Shown piece by piece: positions 23,746 to 35,030 of a DNA stretch of 64,000 nt. Both the position numbers and the translations under genes were made by a program. Origin of the DNA: Impatiens glandulifera (Eukaryota > Streptophyta > Magnoliopsida > Ericales > Balsaminaceae); assembly GCF_907164915.1 (NCBI RefSeq), contig NC_061868.1:19587819-19651818 (forward strand). Direction: 5' to 3'. Under the pieces are notes generated by a model. That model saw nothing but the letters and a program-made list of their open reading frames with translations. It was not told where the DNA came from and made no database searches. The first letter of the stretch is position 1, and every line of letters begins with the position of its first letter.

Positions 23746-26548
23746 CTAATCCATATTATAGTCATGTCTAGCTTTTCGAGTGGTGGATCTTCCCATTCGA
23801 AGCCGTCGAGCAGTAAGAGCTTCTAAAAGGATCGTTAAAGCTTCTTCAACTGCTTCGGCTTGTTTATCCAAACCAACTTTCGACAGTATTTGTATTTCGT
23901 GAAGCTCACTCAACAGGCTGATGCCTGCTGCTGCTGTACAAGTCCTATCCAACGACGGTTGTGGCCTGTCCTTCAAACATATAATTCATCAATCCTTAAA
24001 ACAAAAAAACATGAAGATCAAGATTGTCTCACCTAAGTCTATGCATAGCAGATTCGCCACTAGACAAAGAAACGCAATGAATGTCATCTCCCCATATTTC
24101 CTTTGATCGGTCCTGTTAGCAAATTAATATTCGAATGAAGACAGAAAATTTACATATTCTAAAAAAATGTGAAAAGGAATATGACCTTTAAACGATTAAC
24201 CATTGCAGCAGAGTTATTCCATGTACCATCAATCAATATGAAATGTACAGTCTTGTCTACATTTTCCTGTGTAGAACCAATTTCAAGATCACCACAAGAA
24301 GATTCTTACTAAAAAAATCAAGAATGTATAAACAAATCACCATTGTTGAGCACTCTAGATCTCTAGATGAATCTATATTAAAGAACTCTTGCACATTGAA
24401 GCTTGGAGCATTCTTATTAGGATAAAGACAACAAACGTTTCCCCTCCCTGCAGTTGATGTGGAGAGCAATGTGTCATAAAACATAACTAAAGGGGAGAAA
24501 CAAGAACCCGTGAATGAATTTCAAAAGACAATCCAGATATATTCGGTATGAAATGTTTTTAAAACAATTTTTTCTAGCCCTCACTGCCTCGAGCCAGAAG
24601 AGCAATTCTATTGTTGACACCTTTTTTTGAACTATCTGGATCTAAGGCGGATTAAGTTCAAGTACACTCTGTTTCCAAACGTGATCCCATCCGGATAATC
24701 GTCCGTTGAGAAATCTAATCGAAATGGTGATTCCAAATCGAGTCATATACATAGTTTTTCAAAAAAGGTAGTACAGGTTGTTTTGTCACACAATTTTGTC
24801 AAGTTGATCATGATCCCAAAACCTAGATTTGTTGTCTCTAAAAAATTACAATGATCTAGAAAATAATATAATTAAAAAATAATTTGATCATGATGTCTAT
24901 ATCAAATGAAACACAAAATTATGCTATAATTGGGTCGTGATCTAGAAAGTAATTTATATACCAAATAAAACATATTAAAAACCATGCTATAAGTTGGATC
25001 ATGATCTAGAAAATAATGTGGATCATGATTCACAAAAAATCCTATACCAAAAGACAAAAAAATCATTTTCAATAATAATTTTGATAATTTTCAAATCAGA
25101 TTGTGATTGTGACAAAGATTGAAAAAAAAAAAAATCCTTTTTTTTAACTGACCCAATGTAGCTCAAGTGGAAAGAATCTTGAGGTTCGATTCCCACTAAG
25201 GAATACCTAATTTAAGTGGGGGTCGTGCTAACCTCCTCAAGGGAATAAACCATAGTCGCAAAAAAAAAATACTAATTTTCAAAATAAAATAAAATAAAAT
25301 GGGAGAACAAAAATGTTACTCTCGTGCCTAAAGAGGAGAGTAATATTAAACTGAAAAAGAGCAAGACGATTGATACCTGCATGTTTAAATGCATCCCACA
25401 TGATTTCTTCATGTTCAGAAATCCCATAAAGGCACAAACTCGCATCTTGGGAGCCAAAAACTTGCCATAACAATTTACCCGTGTTGTTCTGTCTTAAAAA
25501 ATCCTGATAAACAACCACCATACCATTATTGAATTTCATTCCAAGAGTTAAGTAAAACAAATACATTATTTAAAATGACTAAAATTTCAAAACCTTCGGG
25601 TGCATATACACCCAAAACCGCATTCCTTTCCACAATGAGCAAGATGGTATCAGTCTCGAACACATACAATCTTCCATAGAAAGCCAACACTATGCAACAA
25701 AAATCATCAATTTCATTCAAAGAAGTTAATGCACTTTGAAATGACTTATAACCCATAAAGGAATAATCAATGATCAAATTCATACTTTCTGACAAAGGTA
25801 ACCTCTGCTCCCAAGCAAACGACATGCTATTTGTCGTGCAGAAAAGAATTGGAGTTTCTGCTCAGAACCACTCAAAGATTGGTATTTTGCTCTATGTTTC
25901 TTATCTTCATACACCTTTAAGTCTCCCTGATTAACACAATTTTACATCAACAATAAATGAAAGCTGATCAATAGATATGTGTACAAATGCAATATCATCT
26001 AGAGTTCTTTAATCAAGATCAATGTTCATGCTCAAAATTGGATCTAGATCCATCTAGGTCTAGAATGTTCATGGTCAAAACCTAGCACCAATGAACAATT
26101 TGGTTCCAATGAAACAAATTAGCTTGCTTTGAAGCAAGATACCAACCCATTCCAAGAACTATCATGATTGAGCTGGATATAATTTGATGAGAATGAATAA
26201 CAGGGAAGAAAAACGATGATGGGTATAAGCAAATTGAACCTGCAATTTCCCACCAAGGCCACCGAAAGTCAAACGGGCATCGGCGTCTCTCTGAAGAGTC
26301 ATTAAGTCGTCGACAATCTCCTCAACCATGGCGGGTACTTGGGAATGTGTTCCCCATCCTTGCCATTCATGAAGGGTTATAGCAGAAGAGTTTTCGCAGA
26401 GGCCATGAGCTTCACGGGAAGAAGAAGACATGGCTGATGGAGAAAAGGTTGTTGGTGGCGGACCCATTTGAGGTCTTGCGAAGAAGAGGGTATGGCATTG
26501 GAGCATCACGGCTCTAGCACTAGCAGGACTAGTTGGAAGCCGGAGCAT
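23746..26548 (-). CDS. DTW-domain tRNA-uridine aminocarboxypropyltransferase-like protein
   Basis: The DTW family (human DTWD1/DTWD2, bacterial TapT) transfers the aminocarboxypropyl group of S-adenosylmethionine to tRNA uridines, forming acp3U. Coding exons: 26548-26240, 25926-25786, 25689-25594, 25503-25377, 24447-24341, 24266-24186, 24112-24033, 23965-23746; all junctions are GT-AG and in phase, giving 386 aa. Cysteines C148, C151, C158 and C160 form a C-x2-C ... C-x-C cluster. The signature stretch is IDGTWNNSAAM at 272-282, so the DTW position reads GTW here. The C-terminal part carries SGESAMHRLRPQP and DRTCTAAAG. The first 39 residues are rich in Ser, Pro, Arg and Ala with no acidic residue, suggesting an organelle transit peptide; ATGs at codons 15, 28 and 40 are alternative starts. 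Intron 4 contains a SINE-like sequence. Which tRNA it modifies cannot be told. Confidence 0.9.
25149..25270 (+). mobile_element. tRNA-derived SINE-like element in DTW gene intron 4
   Basis: Box A-like TAGCTCAAGTGG lies at 25159-25170 and a perfect box B GGTTCGATTCC at 25183-25193, followed by about 65 bp of unrelated body and an A10 tail. This is the plan of a tRNA-derived SINE. Boxes A and B are only 12 nt apart, much closer than in a tRNA. No flanking duplication could be recognised. It lies antisense to the host gene. Confidence 0.55.
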
Positions 26549-27247
26549 TGTCGAACCCCGGTTCTTAGAATCCCCACCCGCCTATCTTTTGAAGGCATGG
26601 CAAATTTTCGGGTCCGAGGATCCGAATCGGACTTGAATCGAATCGGACCCAAATTTTCCTCGAATAATCGTGTCTATGATTGACCAGAACTTAACCCGGC
26701 GCAATAATACTCAAACCGAAATTAGATGTTCAAAATTATTTTTTTAGGATTTTTTTAGTCTATATAATTTATTTTTAACTAATTAATAATTTAATATTTA
26801 TTTTTACATTTTAAAATATTTTTTTATTCTTGTAAAATAAAATAAACAAAAATTAATTTTAAATAATTCTATGTACAAATATAGAAAAAGTTACATGTTA
26901 CATTTATTATTTCTAATCAACTAGAAAGAACTCATAATCTTAATATACATAAACTAGTTGAATATTATCTTAACTATTATAGAATCAATTTTTTTTCAAT
27001 TTATTTAGAAAAAAGTCCAACAATAACATGAAAAATATGTTTCCACTATTTTGACACAAATTACATATCTATCTAATATAGTAATATAACATACAACATA
27101 ATAACCTTTTTTTTTTTCACACCAATAGATCCAAAATTAATTTTGGCAAACAAAATATTAGATCTAACACAAACAAAATAATAGATCTCCAAAATATATC
27201 AAATTTAAAATATATTTTCTCAAAAATATATCAAATTCTTAAAATCT
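26549..27247. other. DTW gene promoter side and AT-rich spacer
   Basis: The first 150 bp are GC-richer, with repeated gaatcgga-type words (gatccgaatcggacttgaat). The rest is AT-rich. No supported gene. Confidence 0.5.
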
Positions 27248-27395
27248 TCATTCTTCAATCCTCTCCTCAACGTCATTTACATCTGTAAAAATAAAAAATA
27301 ATTAGCTAAAATCATTTACAAATTATGATCTCAAATAATAAAATTATACCAAAATCTTTATCGCAATTTAGATCTAAATCTATATCTGCGTCCAT

Positions 27396-28799
27396 CAGTG
27401 GCGGACCCAGAAATATTTTCTCGGGGGGGCCAAATACCTAATAACGTAGCATTTTTTGGCTATCAAATAAATGCATTTTTTAATTAAAATTTTACTCGAT
27501 AATTACATAAAAATACTAATAAGCACAATTACTAAATTATTCTTGTCCATGAGTCGGTATAAAAGAAGACAAATATCTTCATTACGTTGACTATATCAAT
27601 CAATCAATTCAAGAAAATTTCCTTTATTTGATGAACTACTTGACTAATCATGTCCTCGAAAAGGTAATCCTTGCCTCAATAGAAAGCGTGTTACATCAAA
27701 TATTGTCGTTAAACATGTGTGATAATTTATTTCTATATCACGACCATGTGTACGTAAAACGTTTCTCACGTTATGTCTTTGATCTTAAAATGATTCAAAT
27801 TGAATTCTAGCTTCATTATGACAACTATTTGAAGTTCTCATATGACGATCGAATCTTTCTAATGCTCTTTTCCAATTTTTGTACTCATCTCTTATAAATG
27901 TATCATCTACGTTTTCTCTATTTAAAGGTTTAAAAAGATAACATCAAAAACAAAATGATGCATCTTTTGATATGCTATATTCTAACCATGTATATTTGAT
28001 CAGTAACATTAGACTCATTAGTAGGCTCATTAATTGATTGAGAAGACTCATGTTGGTCATTGATGTAGAAGTACAAATTCGTTTATAGAACATCTTCATT
28101 ATTCTATATCCTACATAAAATAAATGATTAAAAATAAATATGTGTCACAACCCCTAAATAAAATCTAACAAATACATTTATTTGTTGAAATAATTTAAAA
28201 TTAATTTAAAATTAAGAAATATAAAATAATATTTTACTCTTATATTTATATAAATGGTTATTTTACCCTTATATTTATAAGTAATTTGTATTATTAATTA
28301 TATTAAAATTAATAAAATATATATATAAATAAATTATAATATAAATGTAGTTTTAAAATAAATAATAATATTATATGATTTTCATTATTTTATATATAAT
28401 TCTGTATATTTTAACTTATATAAATAAATGTTATTTATATATTAACTAAAATTTATGTATTATTATAAATATTGTATTTTAGAAAAAAGATTTGTATAAA
28501 ATAAAATATTAATAATAATTAGTTGTATTTTAGAAAATATTTTTTTTTTTGTATAAAATAAAATATTAATAATAATTACTTTAATAAAATTATATTTGAA
28601 TTTTGGTATAAAATAAGGTTATAATTAAAGAAATGTTAGTGGTAGGGTTTCATCACCTGACCTCTACTATACATTTCAGCTCCAAAACCACTCAGGCAAA
28701 GCCTTATTTGATAAACATATATATATAATATCTTAAAACTTTTACCCTGGTTGGGGGAGGCCCGGGCCCCCCAAGGCCCCCCTTGTAGGTCCGCCACTG
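27396..28799 (-). mobile_element. hAT element with perfect 8-bp target duplication
   Basis: The ends are CAGTGGCGGACC and GGTCCGCCACTG, perfect 12-bp inverted repeats of a TIR type common in plant hAT elements. The 8-bp target duplication gcgtccat occurs at 27388-27395 and 28800-28807. Subterminal G/C runs lie at both ends. The AT-rich part (about 28180-28640) resembles the core of the Harbinger-like element near 60.0-60.25 kb. It carries a broken transposase fragment, so it is a deletion derivative. Confidence 0.92.
27541..28000 (-). pseudogene. TTF-type hAT transposase N-terminal remnant
   Basis: Inside the 27396-28799 element. Minus-strand translation, read across frames, gives the TTF/MYM-type zinc-finger hAT start: WLEYSISKDASFCF, a KNWKRALERFDRH stretch, then a DUF4371-like stretch with RFLLRQGLPFRGHD and GNFLELID. 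Stops and shifts interrupt it, and the catalytic part is missing. This is a different hAT lineage from the BED-type gene around it. Confidence 0.7.
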
Positions 28800-30834
28800 G
28801 CGTCCATGAACGATGTTTCATTTGGAGGTTCACCAACACATTAGTAATAAAAAAAATGGATAATAATAAAAAAATAGAATAAGAACTTTATTGTTTTTCA
28901 AAATATTATTAACAATACCTGATAACTAACTTTTTCACACATAAGAGCCTCCATCATCTTCACATTAAGCCTATTCCAATGAGGACCAACAATTTTACCA
29001 AAAGACTCTGAAACAACTGTTGACATTGGAATCGCCAACAAATCTCTTGCAATTGCTCGTAACGTGAGATATTTAAAGTCACCATTCCAATAAGCGAGAA
29101 CATTAGTATTCAAGATTGTTGGAAACAATTTTTCCTCCAAATACATATCTAGCTAAGATTTCATTTGTGTGCTCATATATTCGTCGCTTTCAAAAAAACT
29201 AGTAAAGTCTACATGATAGATAATACTCATTGACTGGAGAATAATTGTGTCACTTGTGGTCAGTGGGGCATTGGAATATTATTTGTGTATTCCTTCAATA
29301 AATAATAAAACTTTTAATGCACTTCATCTAACTTTGTTTTCCATTCACTTGAGTAGAAATGTGTAAAATAATATTGAACCAACTTCAATTTACTATTTAG
29401 ATCCAAAATACAAGCAACAACCATCAAGATAGGTGTATCTAACCAATATTTGTCAAACTTCGACATCATTAAAATTGTCATATTTTGAATCTTTTCAATG
29501 AGAAATTCTATCCAAGTAACGAAAGTCAGTTTAATCTCACATATTTTAGCAAAACATATATTGGACATAGGATATTTTGTTGAAGAAAATAACTCAGTCG
29601 CATTGAAAAATAGTTCAAGTCTTTCACATACTTCTTGGGCAAGATCTCATTCATTATCATTTGGCTCGTGTTTATATTGTCTATCCCGAAGAGAGCATCG
29701 ACAAAAAATCAACTTATATTACAAAGTAGTTCTTCGCATGAAAAAAGTTGAATTCCATCGAATTTGACAATCAAAAGACAATTTATTACCCATGTGAATT
29801 CCTAGTTTCATTGCATTATCTTCAAATTCCTCAATCCTTCTAGGCGAAGCCAACCAATACACGACACTATCACGTATTTTCTCAATTAACGACTTAATAA
29901 CATCTAACTCATATTTCACAATCAAATTCAAAATATGTGCACAATAACGCATATGAACATATTCACCGTTAAATAACAAATGACTTTTGTGCAACCTATA
30001 GTCCTACGCACCACATCTTGAACCATTACATCATTTGTAGAGCAATTGATAACAGTGATGGTTGACAATTTGAAGTCCAAATTCTATTTCAACAATGTAT
30101 TCGTTAACACATTGGCCAAATTTTCGCTCTTATGTGGACATGGTACATAGATAAATCTCAACAAAAAACTTTGCAACACCCATTTATCATCGATAAAATG
30201 TGTTGTCACAACCATATATATTTTCCGTTGGTATGTACAATTCCACATGTCAGTGGTGATAACGATTATTGATTAATTTCTTTTTACCAAAAGTTTCACT
30301 CTAACTTTTTCGGCCTCATAAATCTTTAACACGTCTTTTTTGTGATGTTTCTCGAAGGAAATCGCATCGGTTTTTGACAAACATATTCAAGTAAATCTCT
30401 AAACTTGATGTGTTCTATCATAGAAAGTGAATAGTCATGGATAAGGATCAACATTGCAACATGTCTTCGAAATTCTTCATTAGTAAATGAATTAGTCTCA
30501 ATAACTTATTTTTCCTTCAACAAATATACTTTTTGCACTTTCTTGCATCTTCCATGATTTTTAAACAAATGTGAAGTTCCATTGATCGAAGAACCACCCA
30601 AATATTTATCACAATAATTACATTTGGCTTTAAGAATTCCTTCAATACTCTCCTTAGTGAAATGCTCCCAAATCGTACTTCTATATATTTTTTTGGAGTA
30701 GCATTTTCACTAATCTCTTCTATTTCATTTTCAACATGAATCAAGTGTTCCTTAACGGATTCTGTTGTGTTATCAAAACAATCTAAGAACTCTTCCGTAG
30801 TGGTTGCCCTTACAATTTCTTCAATTGGACTCAT

Positions 30835-31195
30835 TTGACTAAAATAAATTAAATAGGAAATACATCAAGTGAACAATCTTGATCATACACTTTAATTATT
30901 AAAAAAAAAACAATTCCAATTTAAACTAACAGGACTACACAGGAAAATTAAAGAAAAATGCAGTTGATATTAAAATTATTAGTAAACTCATCATTCAACA
31001 ACTGCAAAAGATTCTTTTCATTCTTTTTAAGGGTTTTTTCTTTTAAAAGGATAAAATTAATTTTATTTATCTATTTAGTGGCAATTACACTACATAAGAA
31101 ATACAAATAAAATATTATACCAATTATAAACATATAACACTTGGACATAGTAAACTTAATGCGTCAAAACATCACTAAATATATTTTTGCATTGC
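30835..31195. other. Spacer between hAT remnant and Copia gag remnant
   Basis: AT-rich; no coding or structural feature recognised. Confidence 0.5.
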
Positions 31196-32240
31196 TCACT
31201 TTATTATAAAATTTGTTGGGATTGATATTACGGTCCTTGAAATCTTATGTGTGAGTATGTTTAACGCGTAAGATTTGTGATCCTCCTTGTACTTCCTCTC
31301 GAATGGCTTCTTGTCATCCCTTTTGAGTTTCTTGTAGTCAACCATAAAATGACCTGGTCTGTCACAATTAAAACATTTTAAATTAGCATTAGACTTGTTT
31401 TTATAATTATTTCTATTAAGATTAGAGTTAGAATGATTCTTCCTCATGAACTTTCTAAACTTTTTGACAAATAATGACATCGCATTGTTGTTGATCTGTT
31501 CAGCAGACTTAGCAGATGTCAAAGTAGGTGACTCTTCAGTAGTCACCAATGCTTGTGTTGTGATGGAGGTGGACAACTCATCCTCATTCCTTGAGTTTAT
31601 TTCAAACTCATAGACCTTCAGATCGATAAAGAGATCATGCAACTCGATCTTGTTGAAGTCCTTGGATTCCCTCATAGCCATCGTTTTGATATCCTATTCT
31701 CTAGGAAAAGCTCTAATATCTTTGATAATAACTTCCCCATTTCTATATACCTTTCCCAGGGTTGAGAGTTCAATGACTATTCTGCTGAATCTTTCGTCGA
31801 ACTCAATCATAGTCTCACTCGGACGCATCCTGATGCTGTTGAACTTTTGTGTGGAAACCATCAGCTTTTTTTTGTTTGATTGTTGCCTTCACAAAGTTGA
31901 GTCAGCTTCTCTCAGATCTCTTTGGATGAGGAACATGATTTGATATTACTGAATATGTTCTTGTCTAAAGTTTTGTATAGGATGTTTTTGTCCACATTAT
32001 CGAGGTTGACCTTCCTCTTGTCTTCAACAGTCCACTCGTATCTGGGTTTCTCCATCATCTGAGGAGCACCCACCGTTGTATTTCTAGTTGTGTTGAACTT
32101 TAGTATCTTCATGGGACCATCTATGATGACATACCTCATGTCATCATCTTGTGCCGCTAGATGTTCTTGTATTCTAATCTTCTAGTCATCATAGTCTTCC
32201 TTTGAGAATATTAGAATCTTGTTTAGGTAAGACATGATTC
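31196..32240 (-). pseudogene. Copia gag remnant
   Basis: Minus-strand Gag of the UBN2/Copia type in broken frames. The N-terminal piece starts at about 32235 and meets an in-frame stop where the family has a Trp. A middle piece lies at 31912-32139 (EWTVEDKRKVNLDNVDKNIL). The C-terminal piece at 31196-31681 has a zinc knuckle, CFNCDRPGHFMVDYKK, whose last cysteine is replaced by Tyr. No integrase, RT or RNase H follows toward lower coordinates, where the BED hAT remnant begins. Just upstream (32275-32288) is the complement of a Met-tRNA primer site. Confidence 0.85.
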
Positions 32241-32288
32241 AGATATCTACAGTAGCTTAAGAATAGAAAACTTTGCTCTGATACCACT

Positions 32289-33829
32289 TGTTAGGATCAA
32301 AGACAATAGTTATAATAGGGGGGTTGAATAATATTGTTCTATTTTTCACTTAAATGCGATTTTAATCCTATTAGAGATTGAACATCTGTTTCTATTCTTG
32401 GACAAATCGTAGCAAAAACTCTTGAACGGTTTAAAGTGCGGAAAATACTTGTAGGATTTGAAGCGGAAGATATAACAATGAATGAAACAATGAAAATACA
32501 ACACAAGATTTTTTTAATGTTCGGAGATGAAACTCCTACGTTACCCCTTTTTATGTTTCTAGAATAATTCCACTAGAAACTTTGATTTGTATAGATGCTA
32601 CACAAACCCTTAGATCATAGGTCTTAACACTTGCATGTCTGACCTTCTAGCTCTCAAACTATCTTGTTGAACAGACAATTATCTGTTCAACTTACACAAG
32701 TAAAATGATTATCAAATTATATAAAAGATTATTGCTCAACGTATATCGTCTCGTGTATGCGTAACGTAGTGACTTTCGAATAACGAGCGAGAAGAGCGAG
32801 CACTTGAGTCGAATGGAGAGGATTAACCATTGCTATTTGATGCCTTTTTATATTTGATGCATGGCAATGGTTGAAACCATTTTTCGATATGTGGAAATGG
32901 TACGTTTGTCGTATGCCTGGCGTATGAGATTTTAGTGCGCAGGGGAATGGAATATTCATTTATCGTTTTGCATGTCAGAGTAGAGAGTTGGTCGTACATT
33001 TTGTTGTATTGCAATTTATGCATACTCAGCTACTTGACTTAGATGATAAGCATTCAGCTGATGTAAAACTCAACTGATAGCGAGCTCTGTTGATGATCAG
33101 CTCTGCTGATAATGAACTCAATTGTTGATCAGCTCAGCTCAGCTGTTAGCGCACTCTGCTGATGGCGAGCTCTACTGCTAGCAAATTTTTCTAATGATCA
33201 ACTCTGCTGATGAGCTACTCTATTGATAGCGAGCTCAACTATTTGAGCAACTCTATTGTTGGCAAACTCTACTGATGGAGCAGCTCAGCTGATAGCGAGT
33301 CTGTTGATGACAACTCTACTGATGGAGCAGCTTAGCTGATAGCGAGTCTGCTGATGGCAACTTTGCTGATGGAGAAGCTTAGCTGATAACGAGTCTGCTG
33401 ATGGAAACTTGATGATGGAGTAGCTCAACTAATAGCGAGTCTGTTGATGACAACTCTGCTGATGTAGCAGCTCAGCTGATAGCAAGTTTGCTGATTGTAA
33501 CTTTGCTGTTTGAGCAACTCTGCTGCCAGCGAACTCTGTTGTTTGAGTAACTCTACTGCTAGCGAGCTCTGTTGTTTGAACAACTCTGCTGTCAGCGAAC
33601 TCTGTTGTTTGAACAACTCTGCTGCCAGCGAACTTCAGCTGATGGTAGTTCTGCTGTTTAGCGAGTCTATGATTTTACCTGCACATTAAGACATTGCTGA
33701 ACTTAGTTTTATTCATTCATCAAAACCATGTGGGTTCATTTTAATTATCCTAAGTTCATTTTAATCAATTAAAACCTTTTTCATAATTCAACTTAATTTA
33801 ACGATTTTCCCTTTAATCTTAATTTAACA
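32289..33829 (-). mobile_element. Copia LTR adjoining the gag remnant
   Basis: Begins TGTTAGGATC and ends ATTTAACA, so it has TGTTA/TAACA ends. At its left is tctgataccactt, the minus-strand primer site, so it is the 5' LTR of the gag remnant. It shares blocks with the 55-59 kb LTR (atgttcggagat, aactcctacg, then a polypyrimidine stretch). Unexpectedly, its right end is followed by atttgccccctttttc, which looks like a polypurine-tract complement. It contains a CTGCTGAT-rich minisatellite. Confidence 0.7.
33046..33660. repeat. Minisatellite of CTGCTGAT-type units inside the LTR
   Basis: About 600 bp of imperfect tandem repeats built from words such as aactctgctgat, ggagcagctcagctgat and agcgagtctgctgat, with a higher-order period of roughly 70 bp in the middle (33260-33480). 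It encodes a KQQSSLAAEL-like periodic peptide on the minus strand, which I regard as a by-product. Confidence 0.8.
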
Positions 33830-34149
33830 ATTTGCCCCCTTTTTCCACGTATATAGATTTCTTAAATAAAAAAAAGAAGTGGTTTAGGTTTATGAGAATT
33901 AAGGAGTATCAATATTCTAATTATTTGAGAACTCTAGATCAATTAAAATTCTTAATAGGTCATCATACATTCATACCCACTTTGGTTGAAGCTCTCTTGG
34001 ATTTTCCAATTGCTTCAAAGATTATTATCATTTTTTCATAAGTTTATAACTAATAATATTTTTTACTATTATTTATTTGTTGTCTTATTTTTTTTCTTTT
34101 TAGCTTTGATTCATTTATAATTTTGGTGTTTTCTTTGTCTCAACTGCCT

Positions 34150-35030
34150 AGAATGACAATGAGTATCCGTATGCTCGATACTTGTAGGTACTCGATGGTT
34201 GAGTTCGATCGAAGATGGGTAGTAGAAAATATACTCAATCGGTTCAGAGATGAAAGTATGTGAAACTTAAACCCGAACTCCGATACCCGACTATACTAAT
34301 ATAAAATATATTTATATATTTTTTTTCTAAATACTAATATGACATTTCACATCCCCATCGTTACATTTATTATAATAATTATATCATTTATTTCATTACC
34401 CACACTTCACATCAACTTCTTTTTCTAATACAAAAACGTTAACCCTTCTTCATTCTCCAATCTTCATCTTCATCTTCATCTTCATCTTCATCTTCATCTT
34501 CATCTTCATCTTCATCTTCATCTTCATCTTCATCTTCATCTTCATCTTCATCTTCATCTTCATCTTCATCTTCATCTTCATCTTCATCTTCATCTTCTAA
34601 CTAGCAAAATATTAATTTTATCTCTAATCAATTTCATCTTCCATCCTTAATTTTTCTTTATTTACTCTATATTTTCTTCTTTAATTATAATAACAACTCT
34701 TTCACATCTACATCATACTTATATAACAAAGTAATGTTTTCAAATTTTTAAAAAAATATTTAATATTACTAATTTTAAAGTTATTTATTATTTAGTTATT
34801 CTTCAATATTTATTTTCAATATTTATTTTGTAACTTTTTTTTAATAAAATATATAAATTCACACTTTAATCGACTAATAGGATACTCATCGGGATTGAAT
34901 ACCCGGCAAATCGGAGAGAAGAATAAAAATAAAGATACCCGTCGAAGTCGGGATCATAATCAAATAATAAAATAAAAATTGGGTTTAGAGACGAGTATTT
35001 TACTACCGAGGTAGAATATCCTTGACTAAT
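34150..35030. repeat. Degenerate GTATCCG-type dispersed element
   Basis: The left end has agaatgacaatgagtatccg and several acccgaactccgataccc words. The right end has complementary gatactcatcgggattg, acccgtcgaagtcggg and gaggtagaatatccttgac. This matches the plan of a common plant non-autonomous repeat with GC-rich subterminal inverted words. The interior is AT-rich and holds a hexanucleotide array. Boundaries are approximate. Confidence 0.5.
34461..34597. repeat. (CTTCAT)n microsatellite
   Basis: About 23 near-perfect copies of the hexamer CTTCAT inside the dispersed element. Confidence 0.97.

Larger units (their letters stand above)
27248..30834 (-). pseudogene. BED-finger hAT transposase-derived gene (RICESLEEPER-like), decayed and interrupted
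   Basis: Pieces in several frames on the minus strand. The N-terminal piece has an ATG at 30834. A BED zinc finger about 30.5-30.7 kb is read in a shifted frame (WEHF, then C-x2-C, then H and C ligands). A central hAT block lies at 29.7-30.0 kb (CAHILNLIV; later RWNST). The hAT C-terminal dimerisation block lies at 28.9-29.15 kb (ARDLLAIPMSTVVSESF). A plausible acidic C-terminus is encoded at 28800-28840 plus 27395-27351, then an intron, then 27282-27248 ending at a stop. That exon is split by the hAT element 27396-28799. Frameshifts and stops between blocks show it is not functional. The C-terminal exon assignment is tentative because no AG acceptor is visible before it. Confidence 0.75.

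Noticed and set aside
33425..33616. KQQSSLAAEL-type repeat peptide
   Set aside because: By-product of the CTGCTGAT minisatellite in an LTR; the period of the peptide follows the DNA repeat.
33046..33660. CRISPR-like repeat array
   Set aside because: Units are contiguous and degenerate with no constant repeat and unique spacers; the setting is a plant LTR.
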